A DNA stretch of 64,000 bases from Paraspadella gotoi (GCA_051294375.1 CM119264.1:28185225-28249224), one strand, 5' to 3'; positions 25,641 through 36,904 are shown, counted from the first letter of the stretch. Notes: generated by a model from the sequence alone, not told the origin. Numbers and translations are program-made.

Positions 25641-26092
25641 ATTCATATTTTNNNNNNNNNNNNNNNNNNNNNNNNNTCCTCTCTTCTCCGTCTTCTCCTC
25701 CTCTCCTCCTCACTCTCATCCTCCCTCTTCTCTAAGAGGAGAGTTAAGAGGAGGAGTAGCGTAGGGAGCAGGGTTGTCTCTGAAAAAAACGGAGTGTATT
25801 TACAAGTAAATGAGGAGCATGAATTCATAAAATCATGAAAATCAATAAATTTTATTGGTAAGGTTTCGTGTAGTCGAATCATAGTCGAAAATAGCGCTTC
25901 ACTATAAGTGTCTTCCTCCCCTCCTCCCTTTTCTGCTCCTATCCTCCTCTTTCCTCCTCCCTCTCCTCCCCCCTCTCCTCCTCTCCTCCTCCTCCTCCCT
26001 CTCCTCCCCTTCCTCCTCCTCTCCTCCTTCCCCCCTTCTCTCCCCCTCCACCACCCACCCCCCTTTCCTCCCCCACCTCCCCTTCCTCTCAC

Positions 26093-26363
26093 CGTGGCGT
26101 TCCTTCCGCACACCAGATGCTCCCACGGTTGCAGCAAACCCCAAACGTCGGGCGTGTTGGCGATCCCCATCTCCAGCGTCTCCATGGTGAGCGGCTCCCG
26201 CTCTCCGCCTCTGCCGCGCGCCGTGCGCCGTCCGACGGCGAGGATGACGACGTCTTCGAGGAAGATTCTCCGCCGCGGCGGCGACGAAGATGGCGGCGTC
26301 GACGCTGACGCGTTGGGCGACGCGGGCGTCGAGGAGCCAGCGGTGGAATCGGCCCACGGGAAA
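26093..26363 (-). CDS. BTBD11-like: BTBD11-like gene, exon 5 (inverted; one-base frame slip)
   Basis: On the minus strand, acceptor ACCAACAG and donor GCCACG|GTGAGA bound 271 bases. It starts FPVGRFHRWLLDARVAQRV, matching family FSVGR.-RWM-D.RVA.RIHE, and ends in NTPDVWGLLQPWEHLVCG, matching N-SE.WGLLQPYEHLICGK. The frame shifts by one base in the middle, near 26,260, where AENL should continue as LEDVV; removing one base gives 90 codons in phase 0, fitting exons 4 and 6. It completes the histone-fold-like region. Confidence 0.88.
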
Positions 26364-26394
26364 CTGTTGGTTGGTGGGGATTATGTTTTGGAGG

Positions 26395-26760
26395 GAGGGG
26401 CGAGAGGGGAGAGGGAGAGGGAGAAGGGGAGGGGTGAGAGGGAGAAGGGAGGATGAGAGGGAGAACAGGGAGGGTGAGTGGAGAAGGGAAAGGGGTGAAA
26501 GGGAAAGGGAAAGGAGAGGGGAGGGGTTGAGAAGGAGAGGGTGGAGGGTGAGAGGAGTAAAGAGGAGGCGTGAGGGAGGAAAGAAGGGGAGGGGGAGACT
26601 GGGAGAAGGGAAGGGTGAGAGGAGAGAAGGGAGGGGTGAGAGCGAAGAAGAAGGGAAGGGGTGAGAGGGAGTAAGGTTAGGGGTGAGAGGGAGAAGGGGA
26701 GGGTGAGAGGAGAAGGGAGGGGAGAGGAGAAAGGAGAAGGGTGGGCAAGAAATGAGGAGA
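26395..26760. repeat. GGGAGA-rich purine tract
   Basis: About 365 bases of GGGAGAGG-type repeats. In the gene's orientation it is the pyrimidine-rich 3' part of intron 4, just before exon 5. A similar C/T-rich tract lies at 25,915-26,090. Confidence 0.85.
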
Positions 26761-26916
26761 GAAGAGGATAAGAAAGTTGAAAAATTCATAATTACCCAAA
26801 CCCCTCCCCCAAAAAACGCGTACACACGCTACCAACTCAATATTAAATAAATTCAGAATAAAATGTTACGCCTCCTCCTACTGATAAAAAAGAGCAGTAC
26901 TCAACAAAAAAATGAA

Positions 26917-26977
26917 TGGCAACTGGGATCGCAACCCACGCCCCCGAAGAGACTGCGTGCTTAAACCAGCGCCTTAG
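26917..26977 (-). tRNA. tRNA-Leu(AAG) 3' fragment, minus strand
   Basis: The reverse strand reads from CTAAGGCGCTGG through TTTAAGCA and a variable arm to a T-arm with GGTTGCGATCC (altered B-box) and TTGCCA. The acceptor and D-arm 5' parts are missing. It marks the edge of the inverted segment. Confidence 0.7.
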
Positions 26978-27184
26978 AGGAAGAGGGAGGAGGAGGGGAG
27001 GAAAGACAGAGAGAAAGTAAAAAAAGAGGGAAAGATTAAAAAATTAATTAATACTGTTAGGTATAAAAAAAATTTTCTCAATTTAATTTATCCTTAAGTT
27101 ACTCTGCTACATTTATAAACCCACAATATTCATCAATAAAACCAATTTGTTAAATGTCCCGAATCCCTTTTTTCTTCCGCGCAG

Positions 27185-27512
27185 GGAAATTTGACTCTGC
27201 CCAACGGATCCGTGGAAAGTCTTCAATCATTGTTTTTGGAAGTCGCCGCCAGAGAACGACAGGAGTCGTTTTGCGAAGTCAACAAAAGAACATCCGTCGT
27301 GGAACCTCCTCAACCGCCTCAGCAACAACAAAAACAACTGCAACAACAATTACCCCAACAACCTCCCCCACCGCCGCCGCCACAACAACAACAACAGAAA
27401 ATGAGCAAGGCGGAGGAAAAGATGTCAAAACAAAAGGAAAAAGAATTGAGAAAAAGTCAAAGGAAAAATAAAGGAAAAAAACCGGAGATTTCTTCTCCTC
27501 TACAACAGACGG
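27185..27512 (+). CDS. BTBD11-like: BTBD11-like gene, exon 6: linker with poly-Gln and Lys-rich tract
   Basis: Acceptor CCGCGCAG; donor ACGG|GTAAAG; 109 codons plus one base, phase 1. It opens GNLTLPNGSVESL, which follows the HL.CGRNAT end of exon 5 as GVL-LPDSLN follows HLICGKNAS in the family. The rest is lineage-specific: a Gln/Pro tract around residues 45-75 and a Lys/Glu-rich tract (KMSKAEEKMSKQKEKELRK) that may be nuclear-localisation-like or a coiled segment. The following phase-1 G pairs with AC at exon 7 to give Asp. Confidence 0.85.
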
Positions 27513-27905
27513 GTAAAGTCGTTAACACGAATACACTATTAGGCCACATTAACAATAATAAACAATAAACACATCTTGACAATTTAACCCATATTTCAAG
27601 GTGTCGATTTTCATGCCAATTAACTTAGCTTCTCTGTCTCCGAAGGCATACGAGTTCATTACTCTCCAGAATATCAAATAACCATGTATAGTATTGTATA
27701 CATACTCTAACCTATCTGGACTCTCGGCTTTGGACATTTAGGCTACCATCCCCGTTACAGGATAATAACAAACTCCCGTTCTTGGAGTTAAATTCCTTCA
27801 TTTATTCTTTCAAGTTGGAAAAAGCGCCATTCCCTTAAGTATCAGACAATTACACAATTACATTACATTCCCATTATTGTACATTCTTCCTTTCTCTTTC
27901 ATCAG

Positions 27906-28120
27906 ACACAGTGCGCGCCGCCATCTCCGCACTCTCTTCGCCTCAATCTCGATCCAGCGTCGCGGCGTCGACTTCCGGTTTCGAAGTCGGCGTCGCCACC
28001 ACAACCAGCGCCTCTAGCGGCGGCGAAAGAAGTTCCAACGCCGGAAGTCTGACGTCGGATCACGTGGAACAAGGGCTGCTCGCGACGTGCATCGGAAGCG
28101 TGGAGGAGCTGAAGGAGTTG
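27906..28120 (+). CDS. BTBD11-like: BTBD11-like gene, exon 7
   Basis: Acceptor TTCATCAG, donor GAGTTG|GTGAGA; starts in phase 1 and ends in phase 0. After a Ser/Ala/Thr-rich stretch it reads TSDHVEQGLLATCIGSVEEL, matching family LRTIEQSLLAT.VGSI-EL, a conserved helix before the ankyrin region. No indels. A second, noisier copy lies at 39,984-40,196. Confidence 0.9.
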
Positions 28121-28524
28121 GTGAGAAAGGAAGAGACGGAGTGATTGACAGAGACAGAGAGAGACTGAGAATGAGAGTCGAATATATTTACTCTGACAGA
28201 TCGAGGGACAGACAAAGACAGACGGACAAAGAGATAGACTCACCGAATGATAGACAGACAAAGAGAGTCAAAGAGAGACGGATAAATGGATTTAAATGGT
28301 CAGACATATAAACAGATAAAAAGAAAGGACGGAAATGTAGGAGTTTTTGGGACTAATAAACAACCGGTCAAAAAGAGAGACAGATAGACGACCAAAACAG
28401 ACTGTCATCCGAATAAGCGATTGATAATCACAAATAACTAATAAGAAAGACATAGAAGTAAGAACAATAAAATAATTAACCCTTATTCCCCCATTTTTTC
28501 TCTTCTCTCTCTCTCATCTTTCAG

Positions 28525-28825
28525 GTCTACGTGGCCATGCATTTTCGATTCGCGCCCACACCCTCTCCGGCACAATCCCCACATCCCCACAATCCCCACA
28601 ACCCCACCCACACCCCTTCCTCCTCTTGCCACGTATCTACCCTTCCCCTTCCGCCATCTACCGCCACGCCCCGCGTCTCGGCGTCGGGCGGCGTCGTCGT
28701 CTTCGTGTCGACCGCGGTCTGGTCGAAATCGGCGCTCAATTGTCTCTTTTATTTCATGAAGTTCGCAGTTGGAAACACGTCGCGCCGGAAGAGGCCGAGA
28801 ACCACGTGCACATCAATTACGACAG
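28525..28825 (+). CDS. BTBD11-like: BTBD11-like gene, exon 8 (with frame slips)
   Basis: Acceptor CTTTCAG, donor CGACAG|GT. It starts VYVAMHFRF, matching V-RAMHH, followed by a His/Pro/Asn spacer. It ends VEIGAQLSLLFHEVRSWKHV, equivalent to ALHTL.YFM.CPQMEWENPN. The two ends are in different frames, so at least one indel is present. Near the 3' end block C has one base more, which restores phase 0 (HVHHQLRQ before the donor). The true exon is therefore a composite of both copies. Confidence 0.82.
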
Positions 28826-29099
28826 GTTCGGTGGGGACTCGTGGTAGGAATTTGAAAATTTATTTGAGGTCGACAAAGACAAAGAACAAGAACCAATTAA
28901 CCTTGAATCTTTTAAATGAAATTGCAAATTACTTGTTCACTATTTTTCTATTTTTGATATTTTATGAAGGATAGTATTAATCTATTTAATTCAAATATAT
29001 ATTGCTTTCTTTCTTAAAAAATTTTATTATCTAATAATTCAATTGGGAAGGGAAGTCAGTTGTCTTCTGGAAAATAGAGGGAGCATTCTATACAAAACA

Positions 29100-29670
29100 A
29101 GGTTAGATTACTATCTTCTGGTCCTAGTTTTTCTAATAATATTCACCACATTTCTGTTAGAAGTCATAATGAAAATAATAATATCTAAGAGGCTGAACAG
29201 AAAGGGTGGGAATGGATAATTTTTGAGGGTGACCAAAGTTATATTATGTTTTTTTACCAATAGATAAGACACATGTAGAATTGTATGTTCTGATAGGATA
29301 CATACCGGGAAAGGTCTATTAGGGGCACCTTATGTTCATGAATATTATTTAAAGTTATATTTTTTTCTTTATTCTACTTTTTTAATTGTTTCTTTTTGAA
29401 TATTTTTTATCTTTATTTTCATACATGGGAAGGTCGATCAGTGCGAAACTATACCCTTCATGGATTTCGCTCTTAATCCCAAATGTTATTCTGTTCTTTT
29501 TCTGCGACAAATAAAAAGTAAATAAACTTCCCACGTCAGCGTTTTTAAAATTTCCTAAATCTATTCTAAAAAAAATAAACATTTATAAATTAAATAATTA
29601 AAATAAGGACAATGAAATAAATACAAAAATAAATTAACAATTTCTTTAAAAATTGTTCTAAAAAAGTTAA

Positions 29671-29714
<44 letters not shown>

Positions 29715-29790
29715 AATAATAAATAAATAAATAATAAATAAATAAATAAATCAATCAATCAAACAAACCAATTCATCCCCCCACCCTCAA
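29100..29790. other. Intron 8 with (TAAA)n run
   Basis: AT-rich; a TAAA tetranucleotide run spans about 29,668-29,760, shortly upstream of exon 9, and is also present in block C (41,757-41,835). No gene seen. Confidence 0.8.
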
Positions 29791-29796
29791 AAACAG

Positions 29797-30011
29797 ACCT
29801 ACATCGTCCTTCCTCCTCTCTTCGCTTGGGTCCGAGTGTCCGCCTCGCACGCACGAACATCGCAACGCCCGCTCCGTCGACGCCGACGACGTCCGTCAGG
29901 CGGCGCGCGTCCTTCTGCCCGACAGCGATTGCCCGCCACGCCCGCTGACCGCCACGTCGTCGGTCGACGAGAGCGAAGAGCGTCGGAGGTCGACCGGCGA
30001 CTTTGACGCAG
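29797..30011 (+). CDS. BTBD11-like: BTBD11-like gene, exon 9 (frame slip)
   Basis: Acceptor AAAACAG, donor GACGCAG|GT. Reads TYIVLPPLFAWVRVSASHAR, matching family PFLVLPPLMEWIRVAVAHA. One frame over it continues VDADDVRQAARVLLPDSDC, matching S(V/M)DSDDVRQAARLLLPGVDC. So one base is lost or gained near 29,905. This conserved linker precedes the ankyrin repeats. Block B (38,292-38,407) has the 3' half without error and block C (41,877-42,107) has a noisy full copy. Confidence 0.88.
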
Positions 30012-30526
30012 GTTTGGAGTGAAGAGAGAGCAGCGCCTCTCGCTCTCTCGCTCGCTTTTTCGCTCATTTTTATTTCTTTCGTAACCTTCATGTTTTTTCT
30101 TCTCTTCTCTTCTATCCGTTTATTATCTTTTACTGCTTTTATTTTTTATTTTGTCTTCTTTTCGGTTTTCGCCTCTTTTTTTATTTTCTTTTTTTTTTCT
30201 TTTTTCTCTTTTTTTTCTTTTTTTTCTTTTTTTTCTTTTTTTTTCTTTTTTTTCTTTTTTTTATCTTTCTTTCTTTTATCTTTATTTTCTTTTTTATTTT
30301 TTTTCTTTTTATCTTTCTTCTTTCGAACTTTCTTTTCCTCTTTTAATTTCTTTTTTCTTTTTATCTTTCTTTTCTTTTTATCTTTCTTTTTATCTTTTCA
30401 TCTTTCTTTTCTCTGTCAATGCATCACTTGCTTCATGTGAATATTTTGTGCATCTATCGACTTGTCCATCAATTTTTTCTATGTACAGCTATTTTTATCT
30501 ATCTGTATCCACTTATCCATCTTTAG
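30012..30526. other. Intron 9: long TTTTC-rich tract
   Basis: About 30,160-30,410 is nearly pure T/C with TTTTTTC units, followed by an AT-rich 3' end before TCTTTAG. The ORFs here are Phe/Ser artefacts. Confidence 0.8.
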
Positions 30527-30708
30527 CGATTCCAAACCGAGATGGCGTTCCGCATGTTGACATCGGGTCGCCTCGATCTCTTGACCTCCGCGGCGACGCT
30601 CCTCGGACCCAACGGACTCAACGCCGTCAACGAGACGGGGATGAACGCCGTTTGATGGTGGCGGCGTGGCGGGGGAGGCGGACATGGCGGCGGCGTTGAT
30701 AGAAGCCG
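30527..30708 (+). CDS. BTBD11-like: BTBD11-like exon 10, block A copy (indels)
   Basis: Same exon as 38,965-39,145, but with an extra AC in GATGAACGCC and a missing base in the GCGGCG run, which break the frame after NAVNETGM. Confidence 0.8.
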
Positions 30709-30718
30709 GTGAGAGTCT

Positions 30719-30801
30719 TGTAGTGTGGCCGAGTGGTCTAAGGCGCTGGTTTAAGGCACCAGTCTCTTCTAGGAGCGTGGGTTCGAATCCCACCACTGCC
30801 A
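30719..30801 (+). tRNA. tRNA-Leu(AAG), first unit of the intron-10 array, block A
   Basis: Complete apart from a G-to-T at position 1 and an extra base in the variable arm. Anticodon loop TTAAGGC; B-box GGTTCGAATCC. It lies ten bases after exon 10 and is equivalent to 39,156-39,237. Confidence 0.8.
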
Positions 30802-30869
30802 TATTTTATTCTTCTTATTTTAACCTTTATCAGTAAGTGGAAGGAAGAAATAGATTTTAAGTCAAGTTT

Positions 30870-32850
30870 ATAGCACAGGTAGTGTGGCGCGAGTGGTCTA
30901 AGGCGCTGAGGTTTAAGGCACCAGTCTCTCTGGAGGCTGTGGGTTCCAATCCACCACTGCTATTATTTAATTGGAATATTTTAATTTTCATCAGTGAAGT
31001 GAGAGGAAGGAAAAATAGTTTTAGTGTCATAGTACTCTCTGTAACATAGGTAGTTGTGCCGAGCGGTCTAAGGCCTGGGTTTAAGGCACCAGTCCTCCTT
31101 GGAGGAGTGGTGTTCAAATCCCACCACTGCCATTTTTATTCTTATTATATTTTAACCAACTTGTTCAGTATGTGGAAGGAAGAAAAAGATTTAAGTCATA
31201 GTAATCATATTTTAGCACAGTAGTGTGGCCGAGTGGTGTCTTAAGGCGCTGTTTTAACGGCATCCAGTCTATGTTCTGAGGACGCGTGTGTTCGAAATAC
31301 CCACCCCTGTCCATATGATACTTCCTGAAAGTATATGTAATTTTTAATCAGAAGTACGAGAGATAGAAAAAAAGTTTAGCTACATATAGGTACTTCATGT
31401 AAGCACAGGTAGTGTGGCCGAGCGGCTCTAAGGCGTGGTTAAGCACCAGTCGTCTCTGCGTGTCGTGGCGTTCAAATTCCACCACTGCCATTTTTTCTTA
31501 TTATTTTAAACCCTTTTCTCAGTAGAGTGGCGCAGCGAAAGAAAAAGATTTAAGTTAGGTTCATTAGCCACATTGTTAGTGTGGCCGAGGTGGTCTAATG
31601 TGCTGCGTTTAGGCACCAGTCTTTCTGGAGCGTGTTGTTCAAATTCCCACTGGCCGAGTTATTAATTGGCAGACTTAGTTTTTTTTTAGATGTTTCTTCA
31701 TAGAAGTGAAGAGGAAGAGAATAGTTTAGTTCAGAGATCTCTCTGTAACACAGGTAGTCGTGGCCGAGTCGGTCTAAGGCTGCTTGGTTTAAGGCACCAG
31801 TCTTTCTAGGAGGCACGGCTGTAGAGTTTCAATCCCATCCACTGCCTTGTTATCTCTTATTATTTTAAACTTTAAAAGAAGTGGGGTCAAAGAATAAATA
31901 TTTTTATGTGTCAGGTTTTGTGTAACATAAGTAGTGGTGTGGTTCGAATACCCACCACCTGTCTATTATTTATCATTCTGATTATTTTAATTTTTCTATC
32001 AGTATAAGTGGAGTGAGGAAAAAAAGTTTTAGTTCAAGCTTTTGTAACACAGAGTAGGTGTTGGCCCGCACGAGTTGGTCTAAGGCCGCTGGTTTTGCCA
32101 CCAGTCTCTCTGGAGGCGTGGGTGTCAAATCCCACCACTGGCCCATTGTTATTCTTATTGTTATATAACTGTCTAAAAGAACCCAGTTGGATTAGAGTGA
32201 AAACAAGTTTTTAAGTTCAGAATTTGTAACACAGGTTGTGTGGGCCGCCAGTCGGTCTAAAGCGCTGAGTTTAACGGCTACCAATCTCCGTGGAGTCGTT
32301 GGTTTATTATTATCTATTATCTATTATGCATTCTGATTATATTTAACCTTTATCAGTAAGCGGGAAAGAAGAAATAATTTAGGTTCATATAGATTATCAC
32401 ACGGCATCTAGTTGGCCGAGTGGTCTAAGGCGTGTTTTAGGCTCACCAGTCTCTCTGTAGTCGTGGGTTTCGAATCCCAACCCGCATTATTGTGTTATTT
32501 TTTGAACCCTTGGAAGGAAAAAAATGATTATAGGTGCTCTCGTTTAGTTAGAAAAATATCTTTAGATTCTTTATTATAACTCAGGACTGTGTGGTCGATG
32601 GTCCGCAAGCGGCCCTTGCTTTAAGGCTCCATGTTCTCTCTAAGAGGCTCGTGGGATACGAATCCCTACCAACTATCCTATCGTCTTTTCTGGATTGTTT
32701 TTAATCATATTCAGTAAGCTGGGAGCAAGAAAAAAAATTAGTGTCATCCTTACTGTCCCAGGAATGTGGCCCCGAGAAGTTTAAGATCCTATGGTTTTAA
32801 GTACCATTACTTCCTAAGGAGGTGAATTTCGTTTATCCCACGCTCAGCAT
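30870..32850 (+). repeat. tRNA-Leu array, block A, progressively scrambled
   Basis: At roughly 160-180-base steps (starts near 30,878, 31,049, 31,222, 31,408, 31,579, 31,754, 32,050, 32,238, 32,405 and 32,585) there are recognisable GTGGCCGAG...GTCTAAGG...TTTAAGG...CACCAGTCT...CCCACCACTGCC series. Each has a different set of single-base indels, and spacers keep the TATCAGTAAGTGGAAGGAAG theme. Random indels in every unit are what raw long-read sequence of one array looks like; I do not count these as separate genes. Confidence 0.8.
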
Positions 32851-32976
32851 GTTTTTGTGATTTTTTTTTGACACATTATCATTAGGGAAGGCATATTTTA
32901 AGTATAAAATATTTAAAGTGTTGTTATCACCACTCTGTGTGAGGGGCGTAGTTTTTTCTTTTTTTCTAATCTGCAG

Positions 32977-33101
32977 AGGTGCACGATTTTGACTTCGCGG
33001 GGTAGCCATCGACATTCCAACATTCCTTCCCTGCATCCGGCGCCGATGGACGGCGTGCATTTTCGCTACAGGCATTCGTGATCACCTTCATGTCGCTCCA
33101 G
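32977..33101 (+). pseudogene. BTBD11-like: Exon 11, block A copy, indel-rich
   Basis: Equivalent to 58,560-58,669 with at least six indels (for example GATTTTGACTTCG for GATTTGACTCG); frame not maintained. Confidence 0.75.
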
Positions 33102-33391
33102 TGTGCATTCTTTCTTCCCCGATGAAAGTGAATTGGCATGCGTTAAATTGTTATGCAATAGATTTTGCGCAAGAAGGAATAAATTACGCGATCTTAATAT
33201 GGCTTAATAATTATCTAGCTATTCAATAGAAGTATCTAAAACACTCGACACGGTAAACAGAAATAGGGTAATCACACTTCATATATGTACTAAATTGTAA
33301 AATGTAACACTAAAGAATAACAATGAAATAGAGATAAAGAATAAATAGAAGTCAAAAACATTAAACAAAAGCATGCTATCCCCCTCTTCAG

Positions 33392-33657
33392 CTCCTCCTC
33401 GACCGAGGTGGTCGAACGTCGAAGCTTCCCCCATTGCCTCACGTCCCTCTTCCTTGCCTTGGCGGACCTCCATCGCGTCAACTTCGCTCGGCGAGATTCC
33501 GGCGCCGAACTCGCGTCCGCCGAGACGGCCGACGCGTGAGCGCCTCCGTTCTGGCAGGTCCTGCCGTACAACGCCGGCGCGGCCGATTCTGTGATGCATA
33601 CAATGACACCAGGTGGCGGCGTTTATGCCTGAAAGGGGAATCCGTTCTTGGCGTTTG
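33392..33657 (+). pseudogene. BTBD11-like: Exon 12, block A copy, indel-rich
   Basis: Starts CTCCTCCTCGACCGAGG and keeps the order of 58,928-59,150, but the second half (CTCCTCCTGGCGGCGGCC equivalent) is scrambled and the frame is lost. Confidence 0.75.
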
Positions 33658-33905
33658 AGGTGAAGGACAGAGGAGAGACGAAAGGAGAGAAAGGGAAGGG
33701 CGGTGAAAGAAACGTAGTTGTCGATAGTCTATGATATTTATCTTATCTCTACATATCTATCAAACAACTTGAAAGTCACCATTTAAAACATGTAAGAAAG
33801 AGAGAAAAGCAACCAGAGAGACAAGAAAGAAGACAAAGGAAAACAAGAAGAAACCAAGAGCCACTGTCATACTCTTTCTCATCAACAACTCCTTTGCTCG
33901 GTCCT

Positions 33906-33996
33906 GGCTAGCGTGTCCGTTAGTGGTCTAAGGCGCTGGTTTTAGTACAGCCAGTCCTGAGCGTTGTGAAGCGGGCTTCGAATCCCACCGCTGCCA
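33906..33996 (+). tRNA. tRNA-Leu in intron 12, block A, corrupted copy
   Basis: Equivalent to the intact 59,377-59,458 gene. Ends GCTTCGAATCCCACCGCTGCCA, but the D-arm and anticodon arm contain insertions. Confidence 0.7.
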
Positions 33997-34122
33997 ATCG
34001 AGTAATTTTTCCTACTTTAATAACAATTAATACAAAATATATATAGGACGATTTCTTTAAAGACATCTTATAAACATCAAGGCGCTAACTCATCATCCCC
34101 TCTCTCCTCTCTTCTTCTCCAG

Positions 34123-34330
34123 GACTCGGACGCCTCCCCCTCCTCTCCTCCTCCTCCCTCGGATTGGTGGCCCATCCTCGGCATCCTATACGCCATACAC
34201 CGCCGCCGCCGCCCACGGCAAGAGGCGCGAACATCCTCCTACTTTCTCGTCACAACGCGAGAAGAAGGGAAGAGAAAAGTCGGCCAACGATCTTCCTCTC
34301 TTTGAGGAAGGCATGTTGGCGGAGGCCGAG
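34123..34330 (+). pseudogene. BTBD11-like: Exon 13, block A copy, indel-rich
   Basis: Begins GACTCGGACGCCTCCCCC and matches 59,590-59,792; frame broken several times. The end reads GCGGAGGCCGAGTTGGAGAG, without the TAG seen in block E. Confidence 0.75.
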
Positions 34331-34639
34331 TTGGAGAGAGAGGAGGCAAGAGACTGAAATGAGACGAGAGAGAGAGGAAGAAGAGAGAGAGAGGCTAGTA
34401 GAGAGAGAGAGAAAAATGATGTGGAGAGAAGAGAGAGAGAGATAGAGAATGAACGAGAGAGAGAGAGAAAGTGACATCAGGAGATGACGAGAATGAGAGA
34501 TGAGAGAAAGCTCAAAGCGTGAAAAGAGAGAGGAATTGGAAAAAGAGTTCCAATATGTATGGACTCGGTGAGTTAATATAGAATGCAGCTCCACGCGAGA
34601 AGTTATTAGATGATTAATAACTAAATAATGAGTTGATTT

Positions 34640-34760
34640 TGTGGCGCATGTGCTTCAAATTCGCCTCAGCATAGCTTGGTGGATAGCTCACTTATGTCCT
34701 CAGTCTCGTGTTTCTGAGCCACCGTGAGTCTTCTCGGCTCAATTACCCTCACGTCACGCG
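34640..34760 (+). repeat. Intron-13 tRNA-like/hairpin element, block A
   Basis: Has TAGCTTGGTGG, an A-box match, followed about 70 bases later by GGCTCAATTACC, a B-box-like run. Equivalent to 60,790-60,905. Confidence 0.4.
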
Positions 34761-35264
34761 TCTGTAGTCAATATTGTGGACAAATTCTCAAAACAACTCC
34801 ATAATTTATAACATACCAATTGAGACGCATGCGTTTAGTATGTATTTTATTTGAATCGTGTTTGTATTTGGTTATGAGGCTATTGTTCCTCTGTTCAGCT
34901 CTAAGTCCTATATAGCATTTTTTATAGGCCAAAACAGTATCTCAACGGCCTCTTTGTTTCCAAAACCAAGGTTTATTCCGAATTCTCTTTCTCCGAAAGA
35001 GGAAAGCAGACGCTCACCCCGTGGTTGGTAGAGAGCCGCGTTCGAGTTTTTCGAGCTTTACAACATAAGGGCTTATACTGAACTCGAATGTTCCTTTTGC
35101 AAATCCATCGACATAAACACTTGGACTACTCGCAATTCGATTGAAGGGTAAGATAATATTTTATAATTAATCATTTTAAAATATTCGGGTTCATTAAGTG
35201 ATTTAAAGGAGTACAACAAAACAACCTTTACACGTGTTCATATCTGTCTATTCTTTTCGATCAG

Positions 35265-35394
35265 GAGGCACGAAATTCGTCTCAAGCTTCGATCGCAGTT
35301 TCTACTCCGACGAAATGGACGACGTTCGGTTTCAACAAACACACCTAATCCACCCCCTAACACCTCCAATACATCCAAGAAGCCCTCATAAGAG
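35265..35394 (+). pseudogene. BTBD11-like: Exon 14, block A copy
   Basis: Same Ser/Thr/Asn-rich exon as 61,302-61,427, with several indels. Confidence 0.75.
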
Positions 35395-35539
35395 GTAATC
35401 GAGTTGAAGAATTTTTGGGTCCTTATATTTTCTCTCGAAAGTGCCCATTAAGCTTTTAAAATTCAGAATTTTCATACCAATTGTAATTTTCTTTAAAACA
35501 TAATTCCACTTTAATTGATTAGGGAACCATCTTAGATAA

Positions 35540-35720
35540 TAGTGAACGTGAATAAACGAGATTTCAGAGGAGTCTTGATTGTAAAGCTTGCTGACCTGAC
35601 CTGACCTGCTAATTCCTTAGTCTCTGTAAGAGTGATTGGAGACCTTAAACACAAAAGGCTGTCAAATCAGGGGCAGATAAACTTATTTTAGTTAATACCT
35701 TTAATTTAATAAATTAGAAA
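35540..35720 (-). repeat. Interspersed repeat family R1 in intron 14, block A
   Basis: Reverse-strand R1 with the GAGTCTTGATTG, AGAGTGATTGGAGACCTTAA and TTATTTT blocks; contains a CCTGA tandem (35,594-35,610). Confidence 0.6.
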
Positions 35721-35913
35721 TAAATATTTGGTTAGTGGTTAAAGATTTAAGCTGAAAATTTAGTCAAATATGTTTGGTTAAAAGATTATGGGTTAAATGT
35801 AGTGTTTAGACCAAAAAGCCCTGAATTGGATATATATCCAATATTTATGTTTATCTAAAGGTTAACTAACTATAAGTTTAATCTTATCTTTTTTCCCTTT
35901 CCCCTTCATCCAA

Positions 35914-36328
35914 TGGAAAACAAGAGCATGCACACGGTTGATGACTTTCGAGGAGATTCCTCAATGAGGCGTCGACGACTCCAGAGGCGGATCCCCAGAC
36001 TCGTGCCGTCGACGGCCTCCCACGGCCTACACTCGACGCTCCGCCGACCGACCTTCCACGACCTCCGATACAGACAACGCCGCCGTACTGATCCACCTTC
36101 TATATTTCTATCTTCGGTTCCGTACGGGCGAGTGATACGGCCTTCTGATACCGCCTCGCACGGACACCCGGTATACCGCAAGGGGCGAGTAACATTTCGC
36201 TGTTACGTGAGACTCGCTGAGATCACAGCGCAGCGGTATGAATCGCGTGCTGACCGAGGCCATGTCATCCACGCAGCAGAGAACGGACCACGTACGTAAT
36301 ATCATACGGTGGAGTTTGAGGAATATGG
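35914..36328 (+). pseudogene. BTBD11-like: Exon 15, block A copy
   Basis: Starts GAAAACAAGAGCATGCACACG; matches 61,897-62,260 with many indels. Donor GAATATGG|GTAACG. Confidence 0.75.
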
Positions 36329-36458
36329 GTAACGGTTTTTGATTGATTGATTTGATTAGCCACATTGACTTTGATTTGCATTTGAGTTTGATTTGATTGA
36401 ATGATTGATTTGATTGATTGATTTGATTTGATGATTGATATAAACTCATCGTTTTCAG

Positions 36459-36597
36459 AGCGTTCTTGAGTAGCACTTCACTCTTGGACCTCGACCTCTC
36501 GTCCGACCTTATCGAAACTGACTGACAGAGAGCGGAGACTCGGTCCACTCTTCTGATTATTCTCTCGGATTTATGTCTGTTCTGTTGCGATGGAGGG
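36459..36597 (+). pseudogene. BTBD11-like: Exon 16, block A copy
   Basis: Corrupted equivalent of 62,374-62,482, between TTTTCAG and GAGGGTACGG. Confidence 0.7.
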
Positions 36598-36779
36598 TAC
36601 GGTGCTCTCTCTCTCTCTCTCTCCTCCCATCCCACCCTTCTCTATCAAATAACCCCTCTCTACTACGCGAACTCTCTCTCTGCCTCTCACTTCTCTCTTT
36701 CTCTCTCTACTCTCTCTCTCTCTCTCTCTTTCTCCATCTCTCGTCGTCTTTCTCTTCTCTCTCTCTCTCTTCTCTCTCT

Positions 36780-36825
<46 letters not shown>

Positions 36826-36872
36826 CTTCTCTCTCTCTCTCGCCCTCCCACCCCCTCTAATCTAATGAACCC

Positions 36873-36904
<32 letters not shown>

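Larger units (their letters stand above)
25677..26977 (-). other. Inverted segment carrying exon 5 and a tRNA fragment
   Basis: Begins right after a 25-N gap and ends inside a tRNA-Leu. Read on the minus strand it carries, in order, a tRNA 3' half, the same spacer that follows the 25,437 tRNA, a pyrimidine-rich intron and exon 5. All other exons nearby are on the + strand. The flanking tRNA-Leu copies (25,437-25,620 and 26,820-26,977) form an inverted repeat, so this is either a misoriented contig or a real inversion between tRNA repeats. Confidence 0.85.

Noticed and set aside
25902-26825. A 307-residue minus-strand ORF read as one protein
   Set aside because: Only 26,093-26,363 is exon; the N-terminal Ser/Pro/Phe stretch is translated pyrimidine-rich intron.
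30003-30440. Phe-rich transmembrane-like ORFs
   Set aside because: They are translations of TTTTC-rich intron 9; the same appears in blocks B and C.
30719-32850. CRISPR-like regular spacing of a conserved 80-base repeat
   Set aside because: The repeats are class II tRNA-Leu genes with proper arms, spacers are related to one another, and the genome is eukaryotic.
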